Shown: piece by piece, positions 1 through 11,340 of the stretch | Layout of the letters: each line of letters starts with the position of its first letter | Position numbering within the stretch: the first letter of the stretch is position 1 | Assembly (NCBI GenBank): GCA_022592445.1 | Contig: JABYQR010000061.1 | Span: 101,806-165,805 of the forward strand | From: Cytidiella melzeri | Lineage: Eukaryota; Basidiomycota; Agaricomycetes; Polyporales; Irpicaceae | Reading direction: 5' to 3' | DNA length: 64,000 bases | Made by a program: the position numbers and the translations under genes | The notes under the pieces: generated by a model | What the model was told of the DNA's origin: nothing | Databases searched by the model: none | Seen by the model: the letters and a program-made list of their open reading frames with translations, nothing else

Positions 1-177
1 AGCTCCGCGTCTGGTTCGGCTGCGGCCCAGACAGTTAGTCCCAGTGCTAGCTCTAGCGCCAGCTCATCGGCTGCGTCTACCACACAGACCGGCAAGCCCA
101 ACGGTGCTCGTGGTAACGTCGTCTCCGGTGCATTCATCGGCGCTGCCGTCTTCGCGGTTTCCTTCCTCGCTTTGTAA
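1..177 (+). CDS. C-terminal end of a GPI-anchored Ser/Ala-rich surface protein (5' truncated)
   Basis: Frame 1 is open from the first base to TAA at 175-177, giving 58 residues. The stretch is a Ser/Ala/Thr-rich linker (about residues 1-30), a short polar patch (QTGKPNGARGN) and a hydrophobic tail (VVSGAFIGAAVFAVSFLAL) that stops at the terminus. Small residues (N/G/A) followed by a spacer and a hydrophobic tail is the pattern of a GPI-attachment signal, so the protein probably sits at the plasma membrane or in the cell wall. Such tails are common on fungal secreted glycoproteins and do not show which catalytic or binding domain lies upstream, outside the window. The stop codon is clear; the family is unknown. 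Confidence 0.7.
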   Translation, partial: SSASGSAAAQTVSPSASSSASSSAASTTQTGKPNGARGNVVSGAFIGAAVFAVSFLAL

Positions 178-744
178 GCGCATCTCGCTCTTCACCTGCA
201 TTTTGGGATCCTCGACTTCGACCATCATCAAAACGGACCTGTTTCTTCTTCTGCGAGCCCCACACCCACCCTGTGATTTCCCCGTGCTGTGTTTTTCTTG
301 TCTAGAGGACATTTTTGACATCACTAGTTGTATTGGCGGACTATTCTCCCCCCATCTTAATGGCTACTGTCCTATCAACCCCTCCATACGGACTGATCTT
401 GTGGCACCCGATCTTATACTCACTCTCACTCATCGAGTAGTTAGTTGCTCTGCTGTTTTGGTATTTTTTATTTGCTCTCCTCTGTCGGTACCAACCATGT
501 ACCTACCCACCCCCACGTCTCGCATGCGAGGAAAGGAATTAGGTTTCGCTACCAAGTTTTTTGGGTATTGTTGGACGCCGTTGAGCGACTAGCTGAACTT
601 GAGCTGGGTTCAAGTTGATAACGGCTGACGCCGAAGATTATCGATTATCTCTTCCCCAGTGCGCATCCAAGCGTCGTCTCACTGCGACAGCTTACACCCT
701 TCCCACTTTCAGGCTGCTCTTCAAAGTCTCTCTTCCCATCACAA
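178..744. other. Intergenic: 3' flank of GPI protein and promoter of kynureninase
   Basis: A 182-codon open frame crosses the end of the GPI gene and this gap, but its translation is low-complexity and resembles nothing. I see no gene here. The last 100 bases are rich in CT tracts, as usual upstream of basidiomycete start codons. Confidence 0.5.
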
Positions 745-2521
745 ATGCCAAGTTCGTTCAAGCTCTTGCACAATGAAGATATCCTCCGCAAATTCAGATC
801 CGAGTTCGTCATTCCGACGTATAGGCAGATGAAGGCTGGCTCTGTTCCAGACGCACTCCGTTAGTCAACTCTCATGCTCAATCGTCAAGCAAAATAAACA
901 ATCGAAACCTGGCTGGCTCGAAACAGAGGATGAGGAGTGTACGTACCTGTGTGGAAACTCGTTGGGTGTGATGGCGAAGCGGTCGAAGGAGCTCATCCTC
1001 GAGGAGTTGGACGTTTGGGGTACGAGGTAATACGCCGAGTTATTTGTTGCACCCTATCTGTGGTATTGACATCAGCTTTGCGTGACAGGGCGGTTGAAGG
1101 ACACTTCGACCATCCACACGGGCGCGACTGGGTGAGTATTGCGAACCATGTGCATCCCCTGTATGCAGAGATCGTAGGTGAGGTGCCGATCACTTTGTAT
1201 GTTCATACGCGCAATTTTTCAACGATTGGTTTATATAGGCGCAGAAGAATCGGAAGTAGCTTGCATGGGGACGTTGACGGCAAACCTGCATCTCATGCTG
1301 GACACTTTTTATAAGCCCACGAAGGACCGATACAAGGTGCTGTGCGAAGCGAAAGCTTTCCCCTCTGATCAGGTCAGGCAATCCGCCAAATTTTTGACAC
1401 GCACTAATCTTGATTGACGAAACCTGCATTGAATTTTTAGTACGCATTCGCGTCTCAGGTCACTTCTCATGGCTTGACTCCAGCAGATGCGATCATAGAA
1501 CTCTCCCCTCGCCCAGGAGAATTCACGCTCCGTGAAGAAGACATCCTAGCCACCATTGCAGAACACGGCTCTAGCATCGCCCTGGTGTTGTTCAGCGGCG
1601 TGCAGTACTACACCGGCCAGTGGTTCCCAATGGAGAAAATCACCAAAGCGGCGCAAGCACAGGTATACCTCTCTTTCTTACCGACTTCCCCCTACCTTCG
1701 TCTCAAGCTTGGCTGATTTGGATATATTCGTAGGGCTGTATATGTGGGTGGGACCTCGCACACGCAGTCGGAAACGTCCCGCTATCATTGCATGAATGGA
1801 ACGTCGACTTCGCCGTGTGGTGTACATACAAATACCTCAATTCAGGGCCAGGCGGTATAGGAGGCTTGTTCGTCCATGACAGATGGTCATTTCAGCCTGT
1901 CAGGCGCGTCAGATTCTTTCTCATCCGATACATGCATCCGCTGAATCAATGGTCTTCCACCTTAGAGCTGCGGGATGGTGGGGCCACGACCCCAAGACGC
2001 GGTTCGCCATGCCTCCGCATTTCAGCGCCATACCCGGCGCGCAGGGTTTCCAACAATCAAACCCGTCCGCACTCACCACTGTTTCCTTGCTTGGTTCCCT
2101 CCAGATTTTCCACGAAGCAGGAGGGATGATCCCCCTTCGCGAGCGGTCCTTGAAGCTCACTGGCTACCTCGAAGAACTCCTCCAACGGAGTCAATGGTGG
2201 ATACCTCCTCACCGTGTCGGCCAGATTCAGCTCCAAGAAGATCGCGGCGAGAGCCACGACGACTTCGGCTTCACCGTCATCACGCCATCGGACCCTGGCT
2301 CACGAGGGACGCAGCTGTCGCTGGTGTTCGTGCCACTAGGAGGACGGACGATGCCAAAAGTGCTGAAGCTGCTCGGGGATCAGGGTGTGGTTGGTGACTC
2401 GCGAAAGCCGGACGTGATACGACTGGCTCCGGCCGCGCTGTACAATACGTTTGAAGATGTGGAGAGGGCAGCTGCGGTGTTGGAAGATGTCCTCGCGGTG
2501 GTGAAAGATAAGTCGAACTGA
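745..2521 (+). CDS. BNA5: Kynureninase (EC 3.7.1.3)
   Basis: PLP-dependent hydrolase of the kynurenine pathway, cleaving kynurenine or 3-hydroxykynurenine to (3-hydroxy)anthranilate and alanine; cytosolic; leads from tryptophan to NAD. The spliced product (about 460 residues, normal length) starts [12 protein letters not shown] and carries the family landmarks in order: [76 protein letters not shown] (the Lys is the predicted PLP Schiff base), [22 protein letters not shown] and [11 protein letters not shown]. Several short introns, the first with donor GTTAGT. One join is odd: between HDRWSFQPV and AAGWWGHDP no GT-AG intron keeps the frame. A GC-AG intron at 1904-1965 does, otherwise there is a lesion (see findings). 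Start chosen as the only ATG before the first conserved block. Confidence 0.93.
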
Positions 2522-3060
2522 ATTGCATGTCGTACCGTTGACAAATGTTGATGCTGCGGTGGAGTTCATTTTGTGACTCGAGTGTGGTGTGTATTATTGG
2601 GGCTTTATGAGTTTGGTTTCAAGGTCAGTGCTAATCATCGCACGTTTGGACATCACTAAATCTGCGCTGAGCCTGTCTGTTTGTAGTCAAAACCTTGAAC
2701 TGCTTGCCTGACGTTAAACAGTCAGGTAGTTCAGTTGGAGATCAACGTACAATACGGCAGCCTGTCGTCGCGCCGAACACTATATCGGTCGCGATGTGTC
2801 GCTTGCAAATGTCAACTGCATATTGCAGCTGATCAAGAACGATATTATTATCAGATAAGCTGCTGCGGTTGCTCAGCCCTTATCGCCATGCTCGGCTGTT
2901 GATTCACTAGTACCACTCCGCTCCTCTACATCCTGCCACAAAAAATGTACAAATTTAGACGATGCTGATGTCCTTCACAGCGACTCGTATCCTCCTCAGT
3001 AAATGATTTCTCACGAAAAGCATCCCACTCCGAAGCAGAACATTCGCAACCACTACCACG
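2522..3060. other. Intergenic: kynureninase 3' flank and O-methyltransferase promoter
   Basis: No open frame with protein-like composition. The last 100 bases before the ATG at 3061 are CA-rich (ACTACCACG just before the start). Nothing else seen. Confidence 0.5.
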
Positions 3061-3281
3061 ATGTCTACACCTGCCGAGATGAGCGCGAACTGGACTCGCA
3101 GTGACAAGTACCACAACTCTTTCTTGGTCAAGCCAGACGAAGGTCTCGAGCACGCTCTTAAGAGCAGCACCGAGGATGGCCTACCCAACATCGCAGTGAG
3201 CACCGCGCAGGGCAGATATCTTTACCTCATCGCCAAGACGCTCAACGCGAAGCGTGTATTGGAAGTCGGTACTCTCGGAGG
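3061..3281 (+). CDS. O-methyltransferase, exon 1 (split gene; continues at 12207)
   Basis: N-terminal third of a cation-dependent, SAM-using O-methyltransferase (catechol/caffeoyl-CoA OMT family, Methyltransf_3). It runs from MSTPAEMSANW to the start of the SAM-binding loop, RVLEVGTLGG, where the glycine-rich motif I is cut after the second base of a Gly codon. A good donor (GTAAGC) follows at 3282. The expected continuation, (G)YSTIWMARALPKDGKI, starts in the matching phase at 12207 after an AG acceptor. Summed exon lengths (221+82+192+180 nt) give exactly 225 codons including the stop, the usual length for this family. So both parts surely come from one gene. Whether an 8.9-kb intron is really removed is unknown; fungal introns are normally under 100 nt, so the gene may be dead. 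Substrate unknown (small phenolic or catechol expected). Confidence 0.85.
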
Positions 3282-3540
3282 GTAAGCTGGCGTAGACACA
3301 CACCGTTTTCCAGAAGGCAATCGGTCAGTCTCACACAGGCTGGCTATCTCGTTCTTCCGCCTTCACTGACAGTTCATCATATCAGGGCTTTATTGCTTTT
3401 TGGAAAGCATTGTCAGAAATGCATCACAACCTAGCCAGTTCTTATAGCTGGCGCAGTTCGAGGTGGATTTTCGTTTGTCCGTCTTCACCGGATTCCCCCC
3501 TCCCTTCACCTGAGCCCTACTCACCTTCGCTAGCGGACCC

Positions 3541-5326
3541 ATGGAAGTGTTTCTTGAGCTGCAAAATACTTTGCAGGGCTTACAAAGGGTACAGTACTCT
3601 GAGCGTAAGTACATTTGTATTTTCTCACGTCATTATCTACGATCATGGTTTGTACGCCCCTACAAAATGAAGGCACAAAGTCTAATGGAACGTCGTTTGA
3701 GAAGCAATCTTTTTGGATTCGGAGGTAAGTACACCAGATCTTGCGTGGTGGGTACACCTTTGACATTGGAAGTGGCACATAGATAAACCTCATCTGTGTA
3801 TGCTCACTGGCTACTCTCTTGCGGTGGATACTAACAATACTCGCTGCGATCATCCAGAAAGCAAAGTAGTCATTTGGCAAATGCCTATTCCTCCTCGTAT
3901 GTGTTGAAACCGGTGTGACCATTTGTTCTCGCTGGCTGACATCTCTGTGGCACAGAATCGCTACAGCACGCTCTTTGTGGTGATGTGAGTTGCGAATGAC
4001 ATTCTTTCGTATAATACCCCTTGCACTCATGAACATTTTGCAGCTTCAACAACTATGGTAAAGCGATGTCATGATTCTCTGCAAGAAGTTAGCCCTAATA
4101 GCTTGATTGTAGTATCATTCGGTCCCGGTGTCACTACTACAGTGAGTGTTATATGCTCCTCGACGTAGCTCACCAATAGTAACAACACGTAGCTGTAAGT
4201 CCTCAAACTGCTCATAGCGGTCTATCGGTTGAATGCCTTCAAATGATTGACCACGTATCTTCCAGATGTATGTCACTCCTTCAAAGCTAGAACACTGAGC
4301 TTCAATCTGACACACTCTCCGCAGGTCTACATTGGTTTAGATGGCAAGGAGCAACCGGAATACTGGCGTTCATGCTTGGAGAACGTACGTCGCGCAGCTC
4401 TTTCGCCAAACATTTGTGCTAGCGATTCATATTCAGTCATCCTTCAGCTCCGCCTACTCCCCTTGTATGATCTGAACCGCAGGGTTCTTGCGTTCATGGA
4501 GTGCACATTCGCAGTGGCTCTTGTTACAAGCACATCGATTATGGCATTCGGGTTGTCGAAGTTGAACGGTACGTGCCTCACTCCATCTCTGGAATCCTTC
4601 GTCGTAATTTGTAATACTCACAGTCGGGCCTGTGCATCCTTGCTAGTCATATCCATTCCCATACACTTGCCGAATATCTCGGTATCAATGTGCACTGTCA
4701 CCAACCTCGACTCGGTCTCTTTCTAATACGCCTTTTGGATCCCAATCATGGTCTCGGAAAAAATTGTATGCGCACTCGTTGTGATTCGTGCTGTCGAGCG
4801 TATGCGAGAGCACAAGCGAGCCATGATGGCATTCACACGGATGGAGAACGGGCGAGAACTGGTCATGGTCCTCATCAGAGACTCTATACTCTACTTTCTA
4901 GTGTCAGGGCGTATCCCTGGGAGTGTGATACGCTATTGACGCTTCTTTCACAGACTCTTCGCAGTGTACCTCACCAACACCATCCTTTTCCTTCAAAACA
5001 ACGTCATCGCCATCGAGTCGGCTATCTCCTACGCGGTAGCTTTGTCTTGTGTTATGGGCAGCAAATTCTGTCTCAATGTCCGTGGTATGATCTCCGCGTC
5101 ATCATACCTCCCTCCCTCCACGGTTGGACTAGATATTGCCAGTAGTCGACCACATCCCCCACACTCGAGCTATGCCATTTCAGCATCGCCGTCAAGCCCT
5201 TCATCAGACTCACGACGGTGGCCTGCCATGGCTTTCTCAAGGTCTATCGTTGGAGAGGACGAGAGTAGGGGGGAATTGACGCAGTACGAGTTGACGGAGG
5301 TGAGAGACACGAAGTCAGAGGTGTGA
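3541..5326 (+). pseudogene. DUF6533-type fungal multi-span membrane protein, decayed
   Basis: The pieces match the Agaricomycete DUF6533 family of integral membrane proteins of unknown function: VQYSE near 3595, VSTFVFSHVIIYDHG, then SFGKCLFLLNRYSTLFVV across a short intron, a mid part with YDLNRRVLAFMECTFAVALVT, and a clean C-terminal part IVCALVVIRAVERMREHKRA, RDSILYF, LFAVYLTNTILFL followed by a hydrophilic Ser/Pro tail to the stop at 5326. Two breaks are visible in the N-terminal half. VQYSE and VSTFVF lie in different frames with one extra base and no intron. TAG at 3867-3869 sits just before SFGKCLFLL, where the family usually has a Trp (TGG) or similar. The start at 3541 (MEVFLELQNTLQ) is a guess. 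It sits inside the interruption of the O-methyltransferase. A functional gene with unusual splicing is less likely but possible. Confidence 0.55.
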
Positions 5327-6984
5327 GCGGGTATCGCGAATGGTAGGGGGTTCAGTCGAGAGACTAATTGAAGCGGTGTATATGAATTTGGATGTATAGT
5401 AGCTTAGACTATAGAGTGTCTGTAGATGTCTGGAAACATGACGGCCTGAGGATAACGTATGCGTACGATGAGGATCGACAATGACTGATGATTGTTGGCG
5501 GGAGTCGGTTCGGTGATATATGACGCACCTCTCTAGCTACTTCCGAGTCGTAGCAATTGGTAACAAATGGCCAATACAACATTGGACGGACCTTTCTCAC
5601 TCAACAGCCGCCGTTCACCGCTCAGCCCTCAAACTCTCATGCTTTATCGGTTCGTAGCGTAGGGAGACACAACATAGAAATCAGAGGCCTCGCTGGGGAA
5701 GGAACTCAAGAGATAAAGTACGTGTGAGTATGTCGCGTCGGATTCATGGGTGGCGGGAGGCAAGCTTTGAAGCGATAAGCGCCCATCTGGCCTCAGCAAC
5801 TCGAGAGTCCGTTGAAACGCCATTTCCCCACTTCCAAGTCATCTAGGGATTCGAGCTTCAACCTCACTATAAAAAAACATCACAAATAGCGCGAAAACAG
5901 GGTCTTGACTTTTGCACAGCTGCCAGCAGTCTACTAAAGCGCGAAAGTAGAACTCCGGAACCTTGCCCGTGCAACAGGTCCAAACGTCGCTTTGCATGTA
6001 AAGTTCGTCAAGTTTCATTCTCCTGGGTGCGATAGGAACCTAAGGAATATAAATTTTGTTCCAGGACCAGGCTCTACTCTTCAAGTTGCGGGCTTCGAGC
6101 GTAAGAACATCGACCGTGCCGACGGTGACGCGCTCGTCGCTGCAGTTGGCCTGATGCAACGTCCTCAGCGATATCTAAAGCTTCAACTGAGTAGAACGTA
6201 CGGAAGAGGCAAAGACGATCACCTTCCTCAGTTTACTCTCTCGTGGCGAACGAGAGGCTATATTGCTCTGTGGGGGAGTGGGTGGCAACCGGTGCGTCAC
6301 TCGTGCCATTCTGTTTGCCCTGGTGCATGAATTGATTAGCTGCGCATTGAAGGTTGAAGTAGAGCTTTGCATAGGCCGCTATGCTGACGTGCTGAAAGGC
6401 TGCCTGGCGAAGATGCTAACCTGAGAGCCGCAGTCGACGGGACAGGACCCAGGGGCCAGAGGAGGCGGTCATCTCGTCTCCCTCGCTGTTATAGAGGTGC
6501 CTGTGTGACGGCGCATACAGCGGATACTTGCGCTGCCTGTATGGGGATATTGCATAGAGCATTGCGCGAAGCCTGCTGGATCCTCTGCTCAATAGAGGAG
6601 GGCGTTGTCGTATGCTGGAGTATGACAAGCCACCTTGACGGTCTCGATGCTCGAGCTGTGAGAGTGCATCTTTGCCTTGAGGCAAGGCTAAGAGCACCGT
6701 CCACGGGGAAGCTCCTCTTTGTGTCCGATGCGAAGCAAGTAAGCAAGGCTTTTCGAAGTGACCCAGCCATTTGAAGCACTGAAACTCCTCTAGGCGAGAA
6801 GTAAGTCAGAATTTGCGTATACTCACCTGAGGTGCTAAGCGAAAGAAGCTAGGGTGCGAAGGGCAGACAGGAAGATACGGCGAAAGAGGCCTCGTATCAC
6901 AGGAACGCAGCGCATCCCGTCAAAGCGCGAACCACGCTGACCTAGAGGTATTAGCAGCTACATGTGTTTGACGAACCAGGTTTT
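5327..6984. other. No recognisable gene; part of the insert splitting the O-methyltransferase
   Basis: Several frames of 60-112 codons exist on both strands (for example around 5992-6330 and 6416-6779), but none resembles a protein family and stops interrupt every extension. The frame at 5992-6330 keeps basic, mixed composition and could be an old coding fragment. I cannot assign it. Confidence 0.4.
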
Positions 6985-7935
6985 AGGACTTTCGCCCTGT
7001 CAGCTTTCCTTTGGCTCGACGAGAGGAGATTGGGACGGCTCTCAGACAGCGCTGCATGATGAGCGGGCGACGACGACATACACCGTCCATCCCAGACTTG
7101 GATGCCTTCTATCGCCACATCGTCGCTATGCAGCCAAGGTCGACGTCGACGGGGGACGGGGGACGGGGGTATCAGCGGCATGTAGCAGATCGTGCAGTGA
7201 CTATGACCAAGCTGGCAAACATGACCAACAATGGCCATGACCACGAGTGGCCCCGCGACGACCTTCTCTCTGCGGGCTGTCGAGCTGTCAGCTTATTATT
7301 GGCTCTTTTGAAGACAATGGAACGCTTCCAACGGTTCTGAGACGGCGCTGCCCGCAAGGTAAGGCGGGTGCCGACGCCATAAACCGTCTACCTGGATTGG
7401 ATGTCCGCTGGTCTGTGGACAGGTCCAGAGCTGTATCCTCGCTATGCATTCAAGGCCGACGTTGACGGGGGGTTAACAGCGGCGTGTAAGAAGCTGTGCG
7501 GTCACCATGACCAACGCTGGCGTAACGAATACCAATGATCATGACCACGGGTTGCGCATGGCGCCACTGGATGCGCCGCGGTGTCTTTGGTCCTGATAAA
7601 GGGTACGTTCTTTGTCTCATGCGGCACGAGGCTGTGCTGTTCCGACTTCTAGTTTTCGGCCACAATTCTGGGGCGCTGTTATTAGACCCAGCCGTATAAT
7701 GATCTCTGTGGGAAATAACATGGTCGGGCGAATACCTATGGATTTCTCTTCAAGACAGCGACAGGCGAACCGGAGAAGTCACCGCAAGTTCTGCATCGGT
7801 GACCCTCGAAATGCTGAGCGACAGTGCGATGCGGTTATATGAACACCCAGTGGCACGGCACGGCGCGTGGACGGGGCACGACGAAGGTGGACCCACATGC
7901 ACAAATAATGGCCGGTGGACTTGGCATCTCGATCA
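6985..7935. repeat. Diverged tandem repeats, unit about 290-300 bp, two clear copies plus a partial third
   Basis: Unit A (about 6985-7262) and unit B (about 7275-7565) share ordered blocks at 290-300 bp spacing: CTGTCAGCTT (6997 and 7285), CAGACAGCGCTGC / GAGACGGCGCTGC, ACACCGTCCATCCCAGACTTGGATG / AAACCGTCTACCTGGATTGGATG, AAGGTCGACGTCGACGGGG / AAGGCCGACGTTGACGGGG, ATGACCAA..GGC and CATGACCACG. A third, weaker copy near 7850-7935 keeps ACGGGGCACGACGAAGG..AATGGCC and ATCATGACCAAGG. The copies are heavily mutated, so the duplication is old. Confidence 0.6.
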
Positions 7936-8204
7936 TGACCAAGGAGCCAAATCACGTTATCTATTGCTCTTTGCCACTATAAAGGTCAGTCCCTTGGTTG
8001 GTTTTCCCCCTCGACCGCTTTGTTCACACCCCACGTCCACCCAGCTCAACCGCGATCTCCCGCAAGACTTGACTAGCCTGACCGTTGTTGCCTCTCAGAC
8101 CATTACCCTCTCCTCCCCGCGATACCCACCAGCTTGAACTAACGACCTCTAGCGGTTCCCGTCACCGTCTACCTTTGCTACTTCCACACGCGGCTACATA
8201 CACC

Positions 8205-9566
8205 ATGCCCTCCAAAACCCAACGCTCAGGACGCTCTACTCGTGGAGGCGACTCCGAGAGGCTGATCATCACTATACCTCGGAGGCTTCGAGCATCGCCA
8301 TCGGACGCCTCTTCCACGACGAAGACATCGCTCGCGCGTCGCTCAACCAGAAGCTCGCGGCACGCCACTTCCTCAACTCCTGCGACAACACCCGCAGGCA
8401 TTCCCGAGCTTGTCGAGAATCGTGACCGTTCCGTGCCCTTGAAAGCCGAGGAGGAGGCCGACCTTGATGCGCTTTCACTGTCAATTGAAAGATACACTCC
8501 TGAGGGTCACTGTTCTCACGAATTGTGCGCGTTGGTCAGGCCTATCTTGGTGAACTTGGGCGATTACCACAGCAGCGCTTATGGTCGTGACCATGCTGTA
8601 AGCCTTTCACACGTTATACTACAAAGGCCAACGCTTACATGACCATTAGAATGTTCTCGACGTGGCGGCGGCAAAGCTTGAGGCCCTAGCACAGTCTCCT
8701 GTAAGTCAGCAGCATACGCATGCGCGAGGGTCATCAGCTATGTCGCCTCTTACTCATCTTCCCTCCCCCCCTTCCCTTTAGGATACGACGACACTCCGGT
8801 GTCGATTCTGCGAAGGAAACAAGCCCCGGGTCTTCAAGCAGAAAAGTGTCACTGCTTTCAACCTGGGCAGGCACCTGCGGGTGCATTTGTGCAAAGAGCA
8901 GTATGTGGTGTACTAATAGCAGTAAATTCAACGATGACTGACTCCTACATTGACTAGCAAACCATACCGGTGCCAGTACCCTGGATGCGACCACGTCGAC
9001 ACCCAGGAATCCAACATGTACACGCATGCGAGCAAGCAGTATGTCTTCCTCGCTTTCGATCGTTGCTTCCTAGTGCTGACGAAGTATATCTCCGCAGTGC
9101 CAATAAGTCCTTCGCGTGCAAGCAATGCGGCAAGTCTTGTCGCAACCCAAGCGCGTTATATCGCCATCGCAAGCAGGAGCATTCAGGCGAGTCGACCCCG
9201 GACCTCGTTGCAGCTCAGGAGGCTGAGCTAGCCGGCGACAACTCGGAGGAGGAGGACGAGGAGCCCGCCGCGCTGCACCACAACTTTCCGGTGTATCGCC
9301 CTCCAGTCTGGCATGCCGGACACTGGAGCATGGTGCACGCTGCGCCCGTTTTGAGGATTGACAAACCTGACGCTAGCTGCGAGATGCACGAGCAATGCGC
9401 AGAGTACAAATGGGATTGGAGCAAGCTGAAGACCGATAGCTTCCAAGCAGACGTTTTCGATGCCCCGTGCGACCTGGCCAACGCGACTCCTGACCACGCC
9501 TGGAACTGGAACCAGAGGTCTAGCTTTGTCGGCGCGTTCCGACCGGCTGGGGAGGTTGAATGGTAG
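8205..9566 (+). CDS. C2H2 zinc-finger protein, probable DNA-binding regulator
   Basis: Starts MPSKTQRSGRSTRGGDSER. The first 130 residues are Ser/Arg/Thr-rich and low in complexity, followed by an acidic-hydrophobic block (EEEADLDALSLSIERY). Three finger-like units follow, each split by a short intron near its last His: CRFCEGNKPRVFKQKS..HLRVH (unusually spaced), CQYPGCDHVDTQESNMYTH, and a canonical CKQCGKSCRNPSALYRHRKQEH. The C-terminal part has an acidic run (NSEEEDEEPA) then a Trp/Asp/His-rich tail (YKWDWSKLKTD, HAWNWNQRSS) ending at TAG 9564-9566. Fingers point to a nuclear DNA- or RNA-binding role; target unknown. The frame and all splice sites look intact, although it sits between decayed genes inside the interruption of the O-methyltransferase. 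Confidence 0.75.
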
Positions 9567-11340
9567 TTGGCGGCTTTCAGGGTAGCTCTCGCGAGCATGG
9601 ACGAGTCGTTGCGAACTCACTGGCATTTGCTACGTTATTGATATTTATACTGTTCCTGCTGTATCACCACCCTTTCTGTTGTGCTTGTAGTCTTTCCTTC
9701 GCATGTAGTCTATAGTTGCTCTCCCCTCAATTCTGTACCACCTTCTAAGCGTCCACAGTGAATCTTGTAGCGTGGACAGTCGCTGCACATGAAGTGGATA
9801 TGTCCTGTTGCTCTTCACATCAACGTGTTGCGTCGATTGCTAGCCACTCGCAGTTGAGGAAGTAGAGGCATTCGCGACCGGACAAAACTAGTACTCGAGG
9901 TGTTTGAGGTATATCTCAACAGTTTGTCGGTAACCCAACATCACTACTACGATATTATATCTCCATCTATGGCTTCGACCCTTGGGTTCTGACATTGGAT
10001 TGTATTGGAACGCTGTGCTATCGCGCCAGCCCTACTATCTCCCACAGACAGCAGATGGACTGTTCTTTATCGAACAGATTCAGTGGTGTATCGAACTCGG
10101 CGACACGTCCGACTTCCACAACTTAGATACGGTCGTAAAAGACTGAAGATTTCGCTTCAGAGCGCTGTCTGAGGGCAGCAGAGGAATCGCATAAAGCTCA
10201 CCGATGGTATCGAGCCTGTGTGTAATACACTGTAGAGTAGAAGACGCAAATTGGGTGTCGAATGTCTGTTGCCTGAGCTTCAAGCTCAACGTCAGTTTCC
10301 ACGTCAACGTTACTCTTAGCTTCGTCCTACGAGACACCCCAGTATAAGCTTGTCAAAGTCTCAGCTGAGCGTACACTCACGAGGAAAATAATTCTGCTAG
10401 TCTTAATCAGCGTTCGGCAGTAGTTCAAGTTGTTTCTCACCTGCGCTACAATTCAATGAGCCTACCCAACTTTCATTAGGCAGACTGACGTGTGTTCCCA
10501 ACTCGATTCAGCCTAGCTTCATCATGATTCAAAGGACGGGAGCGACGTGGTTGAACTTTGCTTCTGTCGTTGTAGCCAAGCGCGACAAGTGAGTCTGCAT
10601 CAGTGAGTTGCCTCGTCGGAGTCGGTAATCGTGGCTCGGAAAGGCAATTGGTGAAATCGTGGCGTTCGAGCGGCGCCTGAATTTCGTGAGCTGGCCACTG
10701 GCGCTTCGGCCGCGACTCTGCCTTCAATAGTGAGTCGAATCGGCATCTGCAAACTGGGCTTCCGACTGACACTTGTCTTTACGCAGCCATGTGTGTTAGC
10801 GGAGGGTCCGTACGCCATTGCCCATGAGGTCACATCTGACTGCCACTGTGTGAAAAAGTCTCTCATAGAGGCGTCCACCTCGCAGAAAGAGGAGAGTCAA
10901 TCTCGAGCGACTGCATTCCGGCAAAGTGATAAGGATTGCTCACCTCGACGTTGACTTCGCGTTTTTCGTCGCCCGTGGTTGTGCTCTTGGCCCCTCACAT
11001 CGATACGCTTCCAGCGTAGCTGCTCTATGGCAACAACACCCCTCCCATCTTCACAGTAAAGTGTGCCTAGGTCTGCTTAGCTGCAAACGTCTCTTACCAT
11101 TTGTGAGAGTCTACGAGATGCCAGATTCCCAAAACTATGCAAGCTCGATGACATCCTCAGTCTTGCACTCGACGGAGGTTGGTTGCTCGGCTGTAGGGTT
11201 CTGAGACCCTTGGAGGCTGGGCGTGCTATAAGGAACAACTCGACGAGCTTGAAAGCGTCTCGCACAAGCTACCATGAATATCTACGCGTCAGATTTTCAA
11301 GCACGTTTTTCAAACGACAATTTTAGTTCCAACGGGGGTA
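9567..11340. other. No recognisable gene; part of the insert splitting the O-methyltransferase
   Basis: Short frames on both strands (10080-10337 minus, 10476-10878 minus, 10926-11204 plus) have no family signature, and extension is blocked by stops. Intron-like signals are sparse. The plus strand near 11280-11340 leads into the FUSC-type remnant that follows; its missing N-terminal half was not found here. Confidence 0.4.

Noticed and set aside
44..592. 182-codon open frame
   Set aside because: Overlaps the GPI-protein tail in another frame and continues into untranslated sequence; not protein-like.
2727..2738. TAGTTCAGTTGG resembles a tRNA A box
   Set aside because: No B box (GGTTCRANNCC) within 100 bases and no acceptor stem pairing, so no tRNA gene.
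745..3281. Kynureninase plus O-methyltransferase as a biosynthetic cluster
   Set aside because: Only adjacency supports it; kynureninase is a primary-metabolism gene, the methyltransferase is interrupted, and no core synthase, P450 or transporter of a pathway is beside them.
10476..10878. Possible minus-strand gene near 10.5-10.9 kb
   Set aside because: Short frames with stops between them, no consistent introns and no family motif.
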